DNA of 5,029 nucleotides from Oscillospiraceae bacterium (GTDB lineage Bacteria > Bacillota_A > Clostridia > Oscillospirales > Oscillospiraceae), in NCBI GenBank assembly GCA_902795095.1, contig CADBKB010000105.1, positions 1-5,029 of the forward strand. Direction: 5' to 3'. The notes under the pieces are model-generated. The model did not search any database and had not been told where the DNA came from. It worked only from the letters and a program-made list of their open reading frames with translations. Shown in pieces: positions 1 through 5,029 of the stretch (its first letter is position 1; each line of letters starts with the position of its first letter). The position numbers were made by a program, and so were the translations under genes.

Positions 1-667
1 GTTCCAGCTCATCGTGGCTGCGGATGCGGATCTTGTTCTCCTCGGTGTAGTCGCCCTCGCGCAGCTTGCGCACGGAGTCCATGACCCGGCGCATCCGCCG
101 GGCATAGACCGCGGAGAAGAACACGGAGAAGACGATCACCGCCAGGGCCAGCACCAGCGAAAGCCGCAGCACCGTGGCCTCCAGGCCCTTGAGCAGCGCC
201 CCCTGGGCGCTGTCGCAGACCATGAGGTACACCGCGCCGATGGGCACGTCGTAGTACATGATGGGCACGCTGGCATAGCATTCGATCAGGCCGCTGCGAA
301 AGCGGCTGTAGAACACGTCGCTGCCCTCCAGGGCCTGCACCACCGCGGGCAGCAAAAACTGGGCCCCCGCCTCGTTGCCCACGCTCAGAGAATCGAACAC
401 GGCAAGCCCCGCCTCGTCGGTGATGACGATGCGGTCATAGCTCTGGGGCCCCAGCACCAGCACGGCCTGCCGGGCGTCCTCCGCCGTCACCGAGTCCAGG
501 TCCTGGAAGGAGGCGGCAATCACGCGGGCGCGCTCCATCACCGCCGACTCGTTGGCACGGAACACCAGGTTGCGGCTGGTCCTTGCGGCGTAGATATTCA
601 GAAAGCACAGCGCCAGGGCTGTGATGATCACATAGATGATCGCGTATCGCAGCTGCGAATTGCGCAC
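1..667 (-). CDS. Sensor histidine kinase, N-terminal part (runs off left edge)
   Basis: This is the sensor partner of the response regulator just upstream. Only the first 222 codons lie in the window. Visible are a first membrane helix at about residues 8-26, an extracytoplasmic region at about 27-167, a second membrane helix at about 168-189 (LSLVLALAVIVFSVFF), and the start of a HAMP linker ending in RSHDELE, a typical HAMP end. The dimerisation and ATPase domains would lie beyond the edge. The outer region contains YDRIVITDEAGLAVFDS and VPIGAVYLM, which resemble a PAS-like/Cache sensor fold; this is an inference from pattern only. The start is GTG at 667-665, 19 bases after the regulator stop; no ATG precedes the first helix in this frame. 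The Shine-Dalgarno (GGAACGGGG, 685-677) is weak, so translation probably depends on coupling to the regulator. The ligand cannot be told. Kinase identity rests on membrane-sensor-membrane-HAMP order plus the adjacent regulator. Confidence 0.88.
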   Translation of the reverse strand, partial: MRNSQLRYAIIYVIITALALCFLNIYAARTSRNLVFRANESAVMERARVIAASFQDLDSVTAEDARQAVLVLGPQSYDRIVITDEAGLAVFDSLSVGNEAGAQFLLPAVVQALEGSDVFYSRFRSGLIECYASVPIMYYDVPIGAVYLMVCDSAQGALLKGLEATVLRLSLVLALAVIVFSVFFSAVYARRMRRVMDSVRKLREGDYTEENKIRIRSHDELE

Positions 668-686
668 TGCGAAGCGCCCCGTTCCG

Positions 687-1361
687 TTACGCCTTGAAAT
701 AGTAGCCCACTCCCCACTTGGTCATGATGTGCTCGGGCTCGGCGGGGTTGCGCTCCAGCTTTTCGCGGATGCGGCGGATGTGCACGTCCACAGTGCGGAT
801 GTCACCCTGGTAGTCGTAGCCCCAGATGAGATCGAGCAGGTTTTCCCGGGAATAGACCCGGTTCGGATTGCGGATGAGAAGATCCACGAGGTCAAATTCC
901 TTGGCCGTAAGATCGGCCAGCTCGCCGTCGCGGTAGGCGTTGCGGCTGACGAGATCCAGGCGGATGGCGCCGGACTCGATCTGCTCGGGCTTGGACTCCC
1001 GCGGACCCGCCCGGCGCAGCAGGGCGCGGATGCGCGCCTTGAGCTCCAGGATGTTGAAGGGCTTGGTGAGATAGTCGTCGGCCCCGTGCTCGAAGCCCAT
1101 GAGCTTGTCCATGTCGTCGGCCTTGGCGGTGAGCAGGATGATGGGCACGTCGGAGAAATCCCGGATCTGGCGGCAGGCCTCCAGTCCGTCCATCTCCGGC
1201 ATCATCACGTCCAGGATCACCAGATCCACCGGCGTCTCCCGCACGGTGCGCACGGCGTCCAGGCCGTTGGAGCCGGTGAGCACCTCATAGCCCTCGTTGC
1301 GAAGATTGTAGCAAATGCCCTTGACCAGCAGGGCTTCGTCGTCAACCACAAGAATTTTCAT
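687..1361 (-). CDS. OmpR/PhoB-family response regulator
   Basis: A 224-residue cytoplasmic transcription factor of full family length, expected to be phosphorylated by the kinase encoded next. The receiver domain covers about 1-115: acidic pair D7/D8, phospho-acceptor D51 in VILDVMMPEMDG, conserved T78 in ILLTAK and K100 in YLTKPF. The winged-helix DNA-binding domain covers about 128-222. It has the LTAKEFDLVDLLIRNP segment, the recognition-helix region RTVDVHIRRIREKLE and the closing wing KWGVGYYF. All key residues are present, so it should be functional. The ATG at 1361 is preceded by GGAGG (spacing 8) lying inside the end of the upstream helix-hairpin-helix gene, whose TGA overlaps it as ATGA, a sign of translational coupling. 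Regulators of this class bind direct repeats, but I found no convincing repeat in the divergent promoter region. The similarity to PhoB/WalR types is general; the regulon cannot be named. Confidence 0.96.
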   Translation of the reverse strand: MKILVVDDEALLVKGICYNLRNEGYEVLTGSNGLDAVRTVRETPVDLVILDVMMPEMDGLEACRQIRDFSDVPIILLTAKADDMDKLMGFEHGADDYLTKPFNILELKARIRALLRRAGPRESKPEQIESGAIRLDLVSRNAYRDGELADLTAKEFDLVDLLIRNPNRVYSRENLLDLIWGYDYQGDIRTVDVHIRRIREKLERNPAEPEHIMTKWGVGYYFKA

Positions 1362-1762
1362 TTTCCGTCCTCCACGTAAATCAGATCCTTGATCTCGGCG
1401 TATTTACCCTCGCCGATGCCCTCCACGTCCTTGATCTGCTCGGCGCTGACGAAGCGGCCGTGCTCGTCCCGCCAGGCCACGATCCGCTCGGCCAGCACCG
1501 GCCCGATGCCGGGCAGGCCCTCCAGGGTCGCGGCGTCGGCGGAATTGAGCTCTATCCGGGCCGGCGGCGCCTGCCGCGTCGGGACGGCGTCCGTCTCCGG
1601 CGCGCGCGTCTGCGCGGCGGGCGCGCTTTCCTCGGTCTCCGGGAGGCGCTCCGTGTTGACTTGGGCGTGGATCGACCGGCGCCCCAGGAAGAACGCCAGC
1701 GTGAAGGTGACAAACAGGGCCGTCACCAGCAGCAGCGCCCTTTGCGCTTTTCCCAGCTTCAC
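1358..1762 (-). CDS. ComEA-related membrane-anchored helix-hairpin-helix protein
   Basis: A 134-residue protein with one membrane helix at about 9-27, a proline/alanine/glutamate-rich linker at about 30-68, and a C-terminal double helix-hairpin-helix domain at about 69-132. The two hairpins are LPGIGPVLAERI and VEGIGEGKYAEI, and the domain opens with IELNSADAATLEGLPGIG, the signature of the ComEA family. ComEA binds double-stranded DNA outside the membrane during natural transformation. This copy lacks the SLBB domain of longer ComEA proteins and is shorter than the roughly 200-residue Bacillus form. I chose GTG at 1762 because GGAGGGAG sits 7 bases upstream in the right position. An ATG at 1795 would add 11 residues but would begin at the edge of the rightward promoter and has no comparable site. 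It is the first gene of an operon with the two-component system and overlaps the regulator by 4 bases. No other competence gene is in view, so a DNA-uptake role is inferred from family only. Confidence 0.9.
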   Translation of the reverse strand: MKLGKAQRALLLVTALFVTFTLAFFLGRRSIHAQVNTERLPETEESAPAAQTRAPETDAVPTRQAPPARIELNSADAATLEGLPGIGPVLAERIVAWRDEHGRFVSAEQIKDVEGIGEGKYAEIKDLIYVEDGK

Positions 1763-1774
1763 CGAACTCCCTCC
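1763..1774 (-). promoter_or_regulatory. Ribosome binding site fixing the GTG start of the ComEA-related gene
   Basis: On the minus strand GGAGGGAG (1774-1767) lies before GTG at 1762, with 7 bases between GGAGG and the start. It decides the start in favour of the GTG over in-frame ATGs at 1795, 1786 and 1780, which have no purine-rich site at a proper distance. Confidence 0.8.
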
Positions 1775-1779
1775 GATCA

Positions 1780-1807
1780 TTGACATTACGTGCAAATCTG
1801 ATATAAT
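1780..1807 (+). promoter_or_regulatory. SigA-type promoter for the carboxypeptidase/uracil-DNA glycosylase operon
   Basis: TTGACA at 1780-1785 and TATAAT at 1802-1807 are both perfect consensus, spaced 16 bp, with an added TG at 1799-1800 making an extended -10. Transcription would begin near 1814, giving a leader of about 70 bases before the ATG at 1883. A perfect -35, perfect -10 and extended -10 together predict strong, housekeeping-type expression. Confidence 0.85.
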
Positions 1808-1822
1808 TTACCCAGTACAATC

Positions 1823-1852
1823 AATATACCACATATCACACGGGATCGGCAA
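1823..1852 (-). promoter_or_regulatory. Probable promoter for the ComEA-related/two-component operon
   Basis: Read on the minus strand, TTGCCG (1852-1847) and TATATT (1828-1823) are separated by 18 bp, with TG one base before the -10 hexamer (TGGTATATT). Transcription would start near 1816, about 54 bases before the GTG at 1762. It is weaker than the opposing promoter, and the two predicted start sites nearly coincide, so the polymerases would compete. The placement is by consensus only. Confidence 0.5.
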
Positions 1853-1860
1853 TGGCCGAT
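1845..1860. repeat. Perfect 6-bp inverted repeat, possible operator
   Basis: ATCGGC and GCCGAT flank a 4-base spacer AATG. The repeat covers the -35 hexamer of the leftward promoter and lies about 30 bases inside the rightward transcript. It could be a binding site for a dimeric regulator or a small RNA hairpin; there is no T-tract, so it is not a terminator. Six-bp arms can arise by chance, so its function is unproven. Confidence 0.4.
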
Positions 1861-1882
1861 TTTCATATAAACGGAGATTCTT

Positions 1883-3256
1883 ATGAAAAACAGAAAATTT
1901 TTTGCGCTGCTGCTGTGTTTCCTGCTGGCGCTGCAGCTTTTGATCCTGCCTGTCATGGCCGAAGAAGCCGAATCAGAGGAAGAGGAAGAAGTCCTGACCG
2001 AGGAGGAGGCTCCCGCGGAGGCGGAGCAGGAAGGCGTCCTGCTGCCCCCGGAGATCAACTGCAAGGGCGCGATCCTGGTGGAGCTCAACTCCGATTCCAC
2101 TGTGTTTGAGCTGAACGCTGACGAGCGCCTGTATCCCGCCAGTCTGACCAAGATCATGACCTGCCTGCTGGCCCTGGAGCACGGCAATCTCTCCGACGTC
2201 ATCACCGTGGACGGATCCCTGTTCGCCGATATGGACGAGGACGCCAGCGCCGTGGGGCTGCAGGACGGCGAGCTGCTCACCCTGGAGGAGCTGCTGTACT
2301 GCGTCATGGTGCCCTCCGCCAACGACGCCAGCCTTGTGGTGGCGGATCACATCGGCGGCAGTGTGGAAAAATTTGTGGACATGATGAACCAGAAGGCCAT
2401 CGAGCTGGGCTGCACCGGCACCCACTTCGTCAACCCCGACGGCCTGCACGACGAGAACCACTACACCACGCCCCGGGACATGGCCATTATCACCAAGGCC
2501 GCCCTGGAAAGCGAGACCTTCCGCACCATCTGCGGGACCTCCGTGCATGAGCTGCCGGAGACCAACGCCCACTCTAAGCAGATGCTCTATACCACCAACT
2601 ATTTTCTGAGCACCATCCTCACCCCGGATTACTATTGGGAGAAGGTCAGCGGCGTCAAGACCGGCTTCACCACCCCCGCGGGCCGCTGCCTCGTGTCCCT
2701 GGTGGACGAGGGCGAGTACCGCTATCTGTCCGTGGTCATGGGCTGCGAGGATGAGAACAACGAGGAAGGCTTCCCCATCTACGGCAGCTTCATCGAATCG
2801 CGCAAGCTGCTGGAATACGGCCTGGACAACTTCACCTTTGCCGCCGTCCTGTCCCATCTCAGCCCCATCGCCCAGGTGCCGGTGAGCTCCGGCGCGGTCA
2901 GCTCCGTGGTGGTGGCCCCCGAGAAGGACATCAACGCCCTGCTGCCCCTGAATTATGACCCCGCCAAGATCCAGGTGAGCTACACCCTGGACGAGGGCGA
3001 ATCCCTCACCGCGCCTCTGGCCGCGGACCAGGTGGTGGGCACCGCCACCGTCACCTATGAGGGCAAGGTGGTGGGCCAGACCGGCGTGCGCACCATTGCC
3101 GCGGTGGACCGCAACAAGATCATGGCCGTGCCCACCAAGGACGATCCCGCCTTCCTTCGTCTGGTGCCGGTGATCCTCATCGTCGTCGCCGTCATCGCGC
3201 TTCTGATCTCCTGGCGCAGCCGCAAGGCCGGCCGCAGGCGCGGAAGGAGGCACTGA
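1883..3256 (+). CDS. D-alanyl-D-alanine carboxypeptidase, peptidase S11 (DacA/DacF-like penicillin-binding protein)
   Basis: A 457-residue penicillin-binding enzyme that removes the terminal D-Ala from peptidoglycan stem peptides outside the membrane, limiting cross-linking. A signal peptide covers residues 1-26 (VMA then EE). Residues 27-50 are a very acidic linker, 14 of 24 being Glu. The S11 catalytic domain spans about 57-315 with all three active-site motifs: S87-L-T-K90, S145-A-N147 and K259-T-G261. A beta-rich PBP5_C-like domain follows at about 317-410. A membrane helix at about 427-444 and a basic tail (RKAGRRRGRRH) anchor the C-terminus; many relatives use an amphipathic helix instead. 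The ATG at 1883 has GGAG 6 bases upstream and follows a consensus promoter. It is the first gene of a two-gene operon, and its last codons contain the ribosome binding site of the next gene. The choice between DacA, DacB and DacF names is not possible from sequence alone. Confidence 0.96.
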   Translation: MKNRKFFALLLCFLLALQLLILPVMAEEAESEEEEEVLTEEEAPAEAEQEGVLLPPEINCKGAILVELNSDSTVFELNADERLYPASLTKIMTCLLALEHGNLSDVITVDGSLFADMDEDASAVGLQDGELLTLEELLYCVMVPSANDASLVVADHIGGSVEKFVDMMNQKAIELGCTGTHFVNPDGLHDENHYTTPRDMAIITKAALESETFRTICGTSVHELPETNAHSKQMLYTTNYFLSTILTPDYYWEKVSGVKTGFTTPAGRCLVSLVDEGEYRYLSVVMGCEDENNEEGFPIYGSFIESRKLLEYGLDNFTFAAVLSHLSPIAQVPVSSGAVSSVVVAPEKDINALLPLNYDPAKIQVSYTLDEGESLTAPLAADQVVGTATVTYEGKVVGQTGVRTIAAVDRNKIMAVPTKDDPAFLRLVPVILIVVAVIALLISWRSRKAGRRRGRRH

Positions 3257-3257
3257 G

Positions 3258-3827
3258 ATGATCCCGCTCGACGAGCTCCGCCGCGCCTGTCTGGGCTGCA
3301 CCCGCTGCGGCCTGTGCGAGACCCGCACCAACGTGGTCTTCGGCGTGGGCCCGGAGAACGCCCCGGTCATGTTCATCGGCGAGGGCCCCGGCGAGCAGGA
3401 GGACCTGCGGGGCGAGCCCTTCGTCGGTCCGGCGGGCAGGCTCCTGGATGATATGCTCAGTATCATCGACCTGGGCCGGCACAACTGCTACATTGCCAAC
3501 ATCGTCAAGTGCCGTCCGCCCCACAACCGCGATCCCCTGCAGACCGAGCAGGACGCCTGCATCGGCTGGCTGCGGCAGCAGGTGAAGCAGATCCGCCCGA
3601 AAATCATCGTCTGTCTGGGCCGCATCGCCGCCATGAAGTTGATTCGGGAGGACTACCGCATCACCCGGGAGCATGGCCAGTGGGTCGAGAAGGGCGGCAT
3701 CGCCTTTACCGCCATCTACCATCCCTCCGCCCTGCTGCGGGACGTTTCTAAGCGCCCCGAGACCTTCTCGGATCTGCTCTCCATCCGCGAAAAAGTCCGG
3801 GAGCTTTGCCCGGAGATCTATCAATAA
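3258..3827 (+). CDS. Family 4 uracil-DNA glycosylase with 4Fe-4S cluster
   Basis: A 189-residue cytoplasmic repair enzyme that removes uracil from DNA, starting base-excision repair of deaminated cytosine or misincorporated dUMP. The family signature is complete: the N-terminal CTRCGLCETR, the uracil-pocket motif GEGPGEQED (41-49), EPFVGPAGRLLD (53-64), NIVKCRPPHNRDP (81-93) and YHPSALLR (154-161). By comparison with characterised family 4 enzymes the cluster ligands should be C14, C17, C85 and C101; C11 and C20 extend the first pair into a CxxCxxCxxC run. The third residue of the pocket motif is Gly where GEAPG is commonest. The ATG at 3258 is one base after the carboxypeptidase stop, with AGGAGG at 3245-3250 (spacing 7) inside that gene, so the two are co-translated. 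No functional link between the two enzymes is obvious. A strong terminator follows 6 bases after the stop. Confidence 0.96.
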   Translation: MIPLDELRRACLGCTRCGLCETRTNVVFGVGPENAPVMFIGEGPGEQEDLRGEPFVGPAGRLLDDMLSIIDLGRHNCYIANIVKCRPPHNRDPLQTEQDACIGWLRQQVKQIRPKIIVCLGRIAAMKLIREDYRITREHGQWVEKGGIAFTAIYHPSALLRDVSKRPETFSDLLSIREKVRELCPEIYQ

Positions 3828-3833
3828 AACATT

Positions 3834-3867
3834 ACTCCCCCGTGCCGCGGCACGGGGGAGTTTTTTT
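3834..3867. terminator. Rho-independent terminator shared by convergent operons
   Basis: A perfect 28-nt palindrome (3834-3861), ACTCCCCCGTGC then CGCG then its complement, is followed by seven T's at 3861-3867 on the plus strand, ending the glycosylase transcript. The minus-strand gene's TAA occupies 3868-3866, so its stop uses the end of the same T-tract. Read leftward, the hairpin is followed by AATGTTTTATT, a poorer tract, so termination in that direction is plausible but weaker. Confidence 0.93.
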
Positions 3868-4444
3868 ATGTGTCCAACTCATAATAATACAGGATATTGC
3901 TGTCGGTGTCATAGATCGCGACGGAGAAATTGAACGAGTACCTGCTGAACAGCTCCGTGTCATCTTCTGGGTTTTCCGCTTCGGAATTGCGATCCAAAAA
4001 CCGATAGAAGCCATGCTCTATCCGCGGCCATTGGACCTCTTCGGCGAAAGAAAAAAAGGTATAACTAGAATTAATGCCATCTTTTTCTTCGCCATACAAT
4101 GCGCGGTTCAGGTTCTGCGAAAGGGGCAGCGGTTTCCATTCCCGGACGATGCTGCAGGCACGTTCTGCGTTCTGAGAACAATCCAAAATCAGATAGTATT
4201 CGCCGTCACCAAGCCAGCCTTGATGCGTGTCTCTTTCATCGATGATTCTATAATCCGATGTTGTCAATCCGAACACTTCCTTCGGTCGATGCGCTTGTGC
4301 GCGCTCCTCTTCCGAAATTGACATGTCCGATTCAACCAACGCGTTGAAAAAAGCGTTAAAAATCATATAACAACACCCGTGAAAAAGAAGGCAGATGCAT
4401 ACGATCACAATCAGAATCATCAGGATTATCTTTCCTGTTTTCAT
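3866..4444 (-). CDS. Unrecognised single-pass membrane protein
   Basis: A 192-residue protein I cannot assign to a characterised family. Residues 5-24 form a strongly hydrophobic helix with few charges before it, and the rest is a hydrophilic, presumably extracytoplasmic domain rich in aromatic and acidic residues. Notable segments are GEYYLILDCSQN, EWKPLPLSQNL, HGFYRFLDR and the closing IYDTDSNILYYYELDT. The alternation of hydrophobic and charged residues suggests a compact beta-containing fold. Cysteines at 24-25 follow the helix, but FHGC is not a proper lipobox. The ATG at 4444 has GGAGG 7 bases upstream and is 41 bases after the DNA-binding gene, so it may be the last gene of that operon. 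Base composition is distinct: 52% GC at 3901-3960 and 38% at 4321-4380, against 70% at 2881-2940. This suggests later acquisition or relaxed constraint. A run of seven A's (4051-4057) lies within the gene without breaking the frame. Confidence 0.8.
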   Translation of the reverse strand: MKTGKIILMILIVIVCICLLFHGCCYMIFNAFFNALVESDMSISEEERAQAHRPKEVFGLTTSDYRIIDERDTHQGWLGDGEYYLILDCSQNAERACSIVREWKPLPLSQNLNRALYGEEKDGINSSYTFFSFAEEVQWPRIEHGFYRFLDRNSEAENPEDDTELFSRYSFNFSVAIYDTDSNILYYYELDT

Positions 4445-4485
4445 CGATTATCCTCCAATGACATGCAGTCATTTGGCAGTTTGTT

Positions 4486-4704
4486 TCATTCCTGCGGACG
4501 CCTGTATTCCAGCAGGTCGCCCGGCTGGCAGTCCAGGGCTTCACAGAGCTTTGCCAGGGTCGTTACCTTCACGGCCTTGGCCTTGCCGGTCTTGAGGATC
4601 GACATGTTGGCCAGGGTAATGCCCACCTTCTCCGCCAGCTGGGTCACGCTCATCTTGCGCTTGGCCAGCATCACGTCGATGTTGAAAATGATTTCCCCTT
4701 CCAT
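4486..4704 (-). CDS. Small Cro/CI-type (XRE-family) DNA-binding regulator
   Basis: A 72-residue protein that is almost entirely one helix-turn-helix domain. Helices are seen at about 10-17, 20-27 (VTQLAEKVG) and 31-39 (LANMSILKTG, recognition helix), with a closing CEALDCQPGDLLEY typical of the YozG-like group of short regulators. It should bind DNA as a dimer in the cytoplasm. The ATG at 4704 has AGGAGG 5 bases upstream, and this site contains the TAG stop of the preceding DUF2975 gene, so translation is coupled. Pairing of such a regulator with a DUF2975 membrane protein is a common Firmicutes arrangement. The role is not established; a membrane-linked regulatory pair or autoregulation is a reasonable inference. 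The promoter lies off the right edge. Confidence 0.93.
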   Translation of the reverse strand: MEGEIIFNIDVMLAKRKMSVTQLAEKVGITLANMSILKTGKAKAVKVTTLAKLCEALDCQPGDLLEYRRPQE

Positions 4705-4713
4705 GGCAGCCTC

Positions 4714-5029
4714 CTAAATCGTATAGTCGCTCTGTTCCTGGAGCTCCGCGGCCTTGCGCACCAGATGGGACAGCGCCGCCGCGGCGATGGCGATACAGGC
4801 CCCGGCAAATTCCGGCACCAGGGACAGCAGGACGATGCCCGGATGGTTCATGTTCAGCAGCAGGAACACGACGTTGCCAAGGAAGAAGAACGCGGCGTCC
4901 CCTGCCGCCAGAATGGCGATCGCACGCAGCGCCCGGGCGTTTTCCATGCAGAACGAGCGATCCTTTCCGATCCGTCCGGCGACGGTCCATCCGAGGATCA
5001 GCGCCGCGATGCAGGGCAGGGACGTGCAC
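4714..5029 (-). CDS. DUF2975-family membrane protein, C-terminal part (runs off right edge)
   Basis: The last 104 residues of an integral membrane protein; the frame stays open to the window edge, so the true start lies outside. Three hydrophobic segments are seen at about residues 1-18, 35-59 and 64-91 of the visible part, followed by a short charged tail ending ELQEQSDYTI. The motif RIGKDRSFCMENARALR between the first two helices matches the pattern I know from DUF2975 proteins, and the following helix-turn-helix gene fits the usual pairing. An internal ATG at 4947 would give a 77-residue protein but has no ribosome binding site and cuts the conserved motif, so it is not the start. Family function is unknown; no catalytic residues are apparent. 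Confidence 0.85.
   Translation of the reverse strand, partial: CTSLPCIAALILGWTVAGRIGKDRSFCMENARALRAIAILAAGDAAFFFLGNVVFLLLNMNHPGIVLLSLVPEFAGACIAIAAAALSHLVRKAAELQEQSDYTI

Noticed and set aside
14..697. Long plus-strand open frame opposite the histidine kinase
   Set aside because: It is the complement of a GC-rich coding region; the minus-strand frame shows membrane helices and a HAMP linker, while this one has a His/Gln/Ala-rich nonsense composition.
1866..1871. Second -10-like TATAAA just before the carboxypeptidase
   Set aside because: It is two bases from the ribosome site, leaving no room for a leader, and has no -35 hexamer at a proper distance.
1973..3484. 503-residue minus-strand open frame
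   Set aside because: It lies opposite two clear enzymes with all their motifs; its His/Gly/Ala-rich sequence is typical of an antisense shadow at high GC.
4367..4387. Possible lipoprotein signal in the orphan membrane protein (Cys24)
   Set aside because: The residues before the cysteine are FHG; a lipobox needs an aliphatic residue at -3 and a small residue at -2.
4458..4472. Short inverted repeat ATGAC-atgca-GTCAT between the regulator and the orphan gene
   Set aside because: Arms of 5 bp in an AT-balanced spacer are expected by chance, and no promoter or T-tract accompanies them.
4541..5029. Minus-strand open frame of 162 residues across the DUF2975 and regulator genes
   Set aside because: It is the shifted frame of two recognised genes, rich in Arg/Gly/Pro, with no ribosome binding site.

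Overview
The window looks like chromosomal DNA of a GC-rich member of the Firmicutes, most likely Clostridia of the Oscillospiraceae/Ruminococcaceae kind. Grounds for this are strong GGAGG-type ribosome binding sites, a consensus SigA-type promoter, a family 4 uracil-DNA glycosylase and a PhoB-type regulator of clostridial character, and a DUF2975 membrane protein plus small Cro/CI-type regulator pair. This assignment is an inference from protein style, not from a marker gene. No rRNA, tRNA, CRISPR array, insertion sequence or phage gene is visible.

Left block (1-1762, minus strand): a three-gene operon read leftward. It begins with a short membrane-anchored helix-hairpin-helix protein related to ComEA (1762-1358). 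An OmpR/PhoB-type response regulator (1361-687) overlaps it by 4 bases, and a sensor histidine kinase follows, starting at a GTG at 667 and running off the left edge after its second membrane helix and HAMP region.

Centre (1763-1882): a 120-bp divergent intergenic region. A near-perfect promoter (TTGACA, 16 bp, extended -10 TGATATAAT) points right, and a weaker extended -10 promoter points left. The two overlap within about 75 bp. A perfect 6-bp inverted repeat covers the -35 of the leftward promoter and lies in the leader of the rightward transcript.

Right-reading block (1883-3827): a secreted, membrane-anchored D-Ala-D-Ala carboxypeptidase (peptidase S11) followed after one base by an iron-sulfur uracil-DNA glycosylase. 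A 28-nt perfect palindrome with a T-tract (3834-3867) ends this operon and also lies just beyond the stop codon of the convergent gene on the minus strand.

Right block (5029-3866, minus strand): the C-terminal 104 residues of a DUF2975 multi-pass membrane protein, a 72-residue Cro/CI-type DNA-binding protein whose ribosome binding site contains the preceding stop codon, and a 192-residue unrecognised protein with one N-terminal membrane helix. This last gene is clearly AT-richer than its surroundings. Every stretch outside genes is under 130 bases. The least explained items are the AT-rich orphan at 3866-4444 and the coupling of a DNA-binding membrane protein to a two-component system opposite a cell-wall enzyme. 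Neither amounts to a demonstrated new system.
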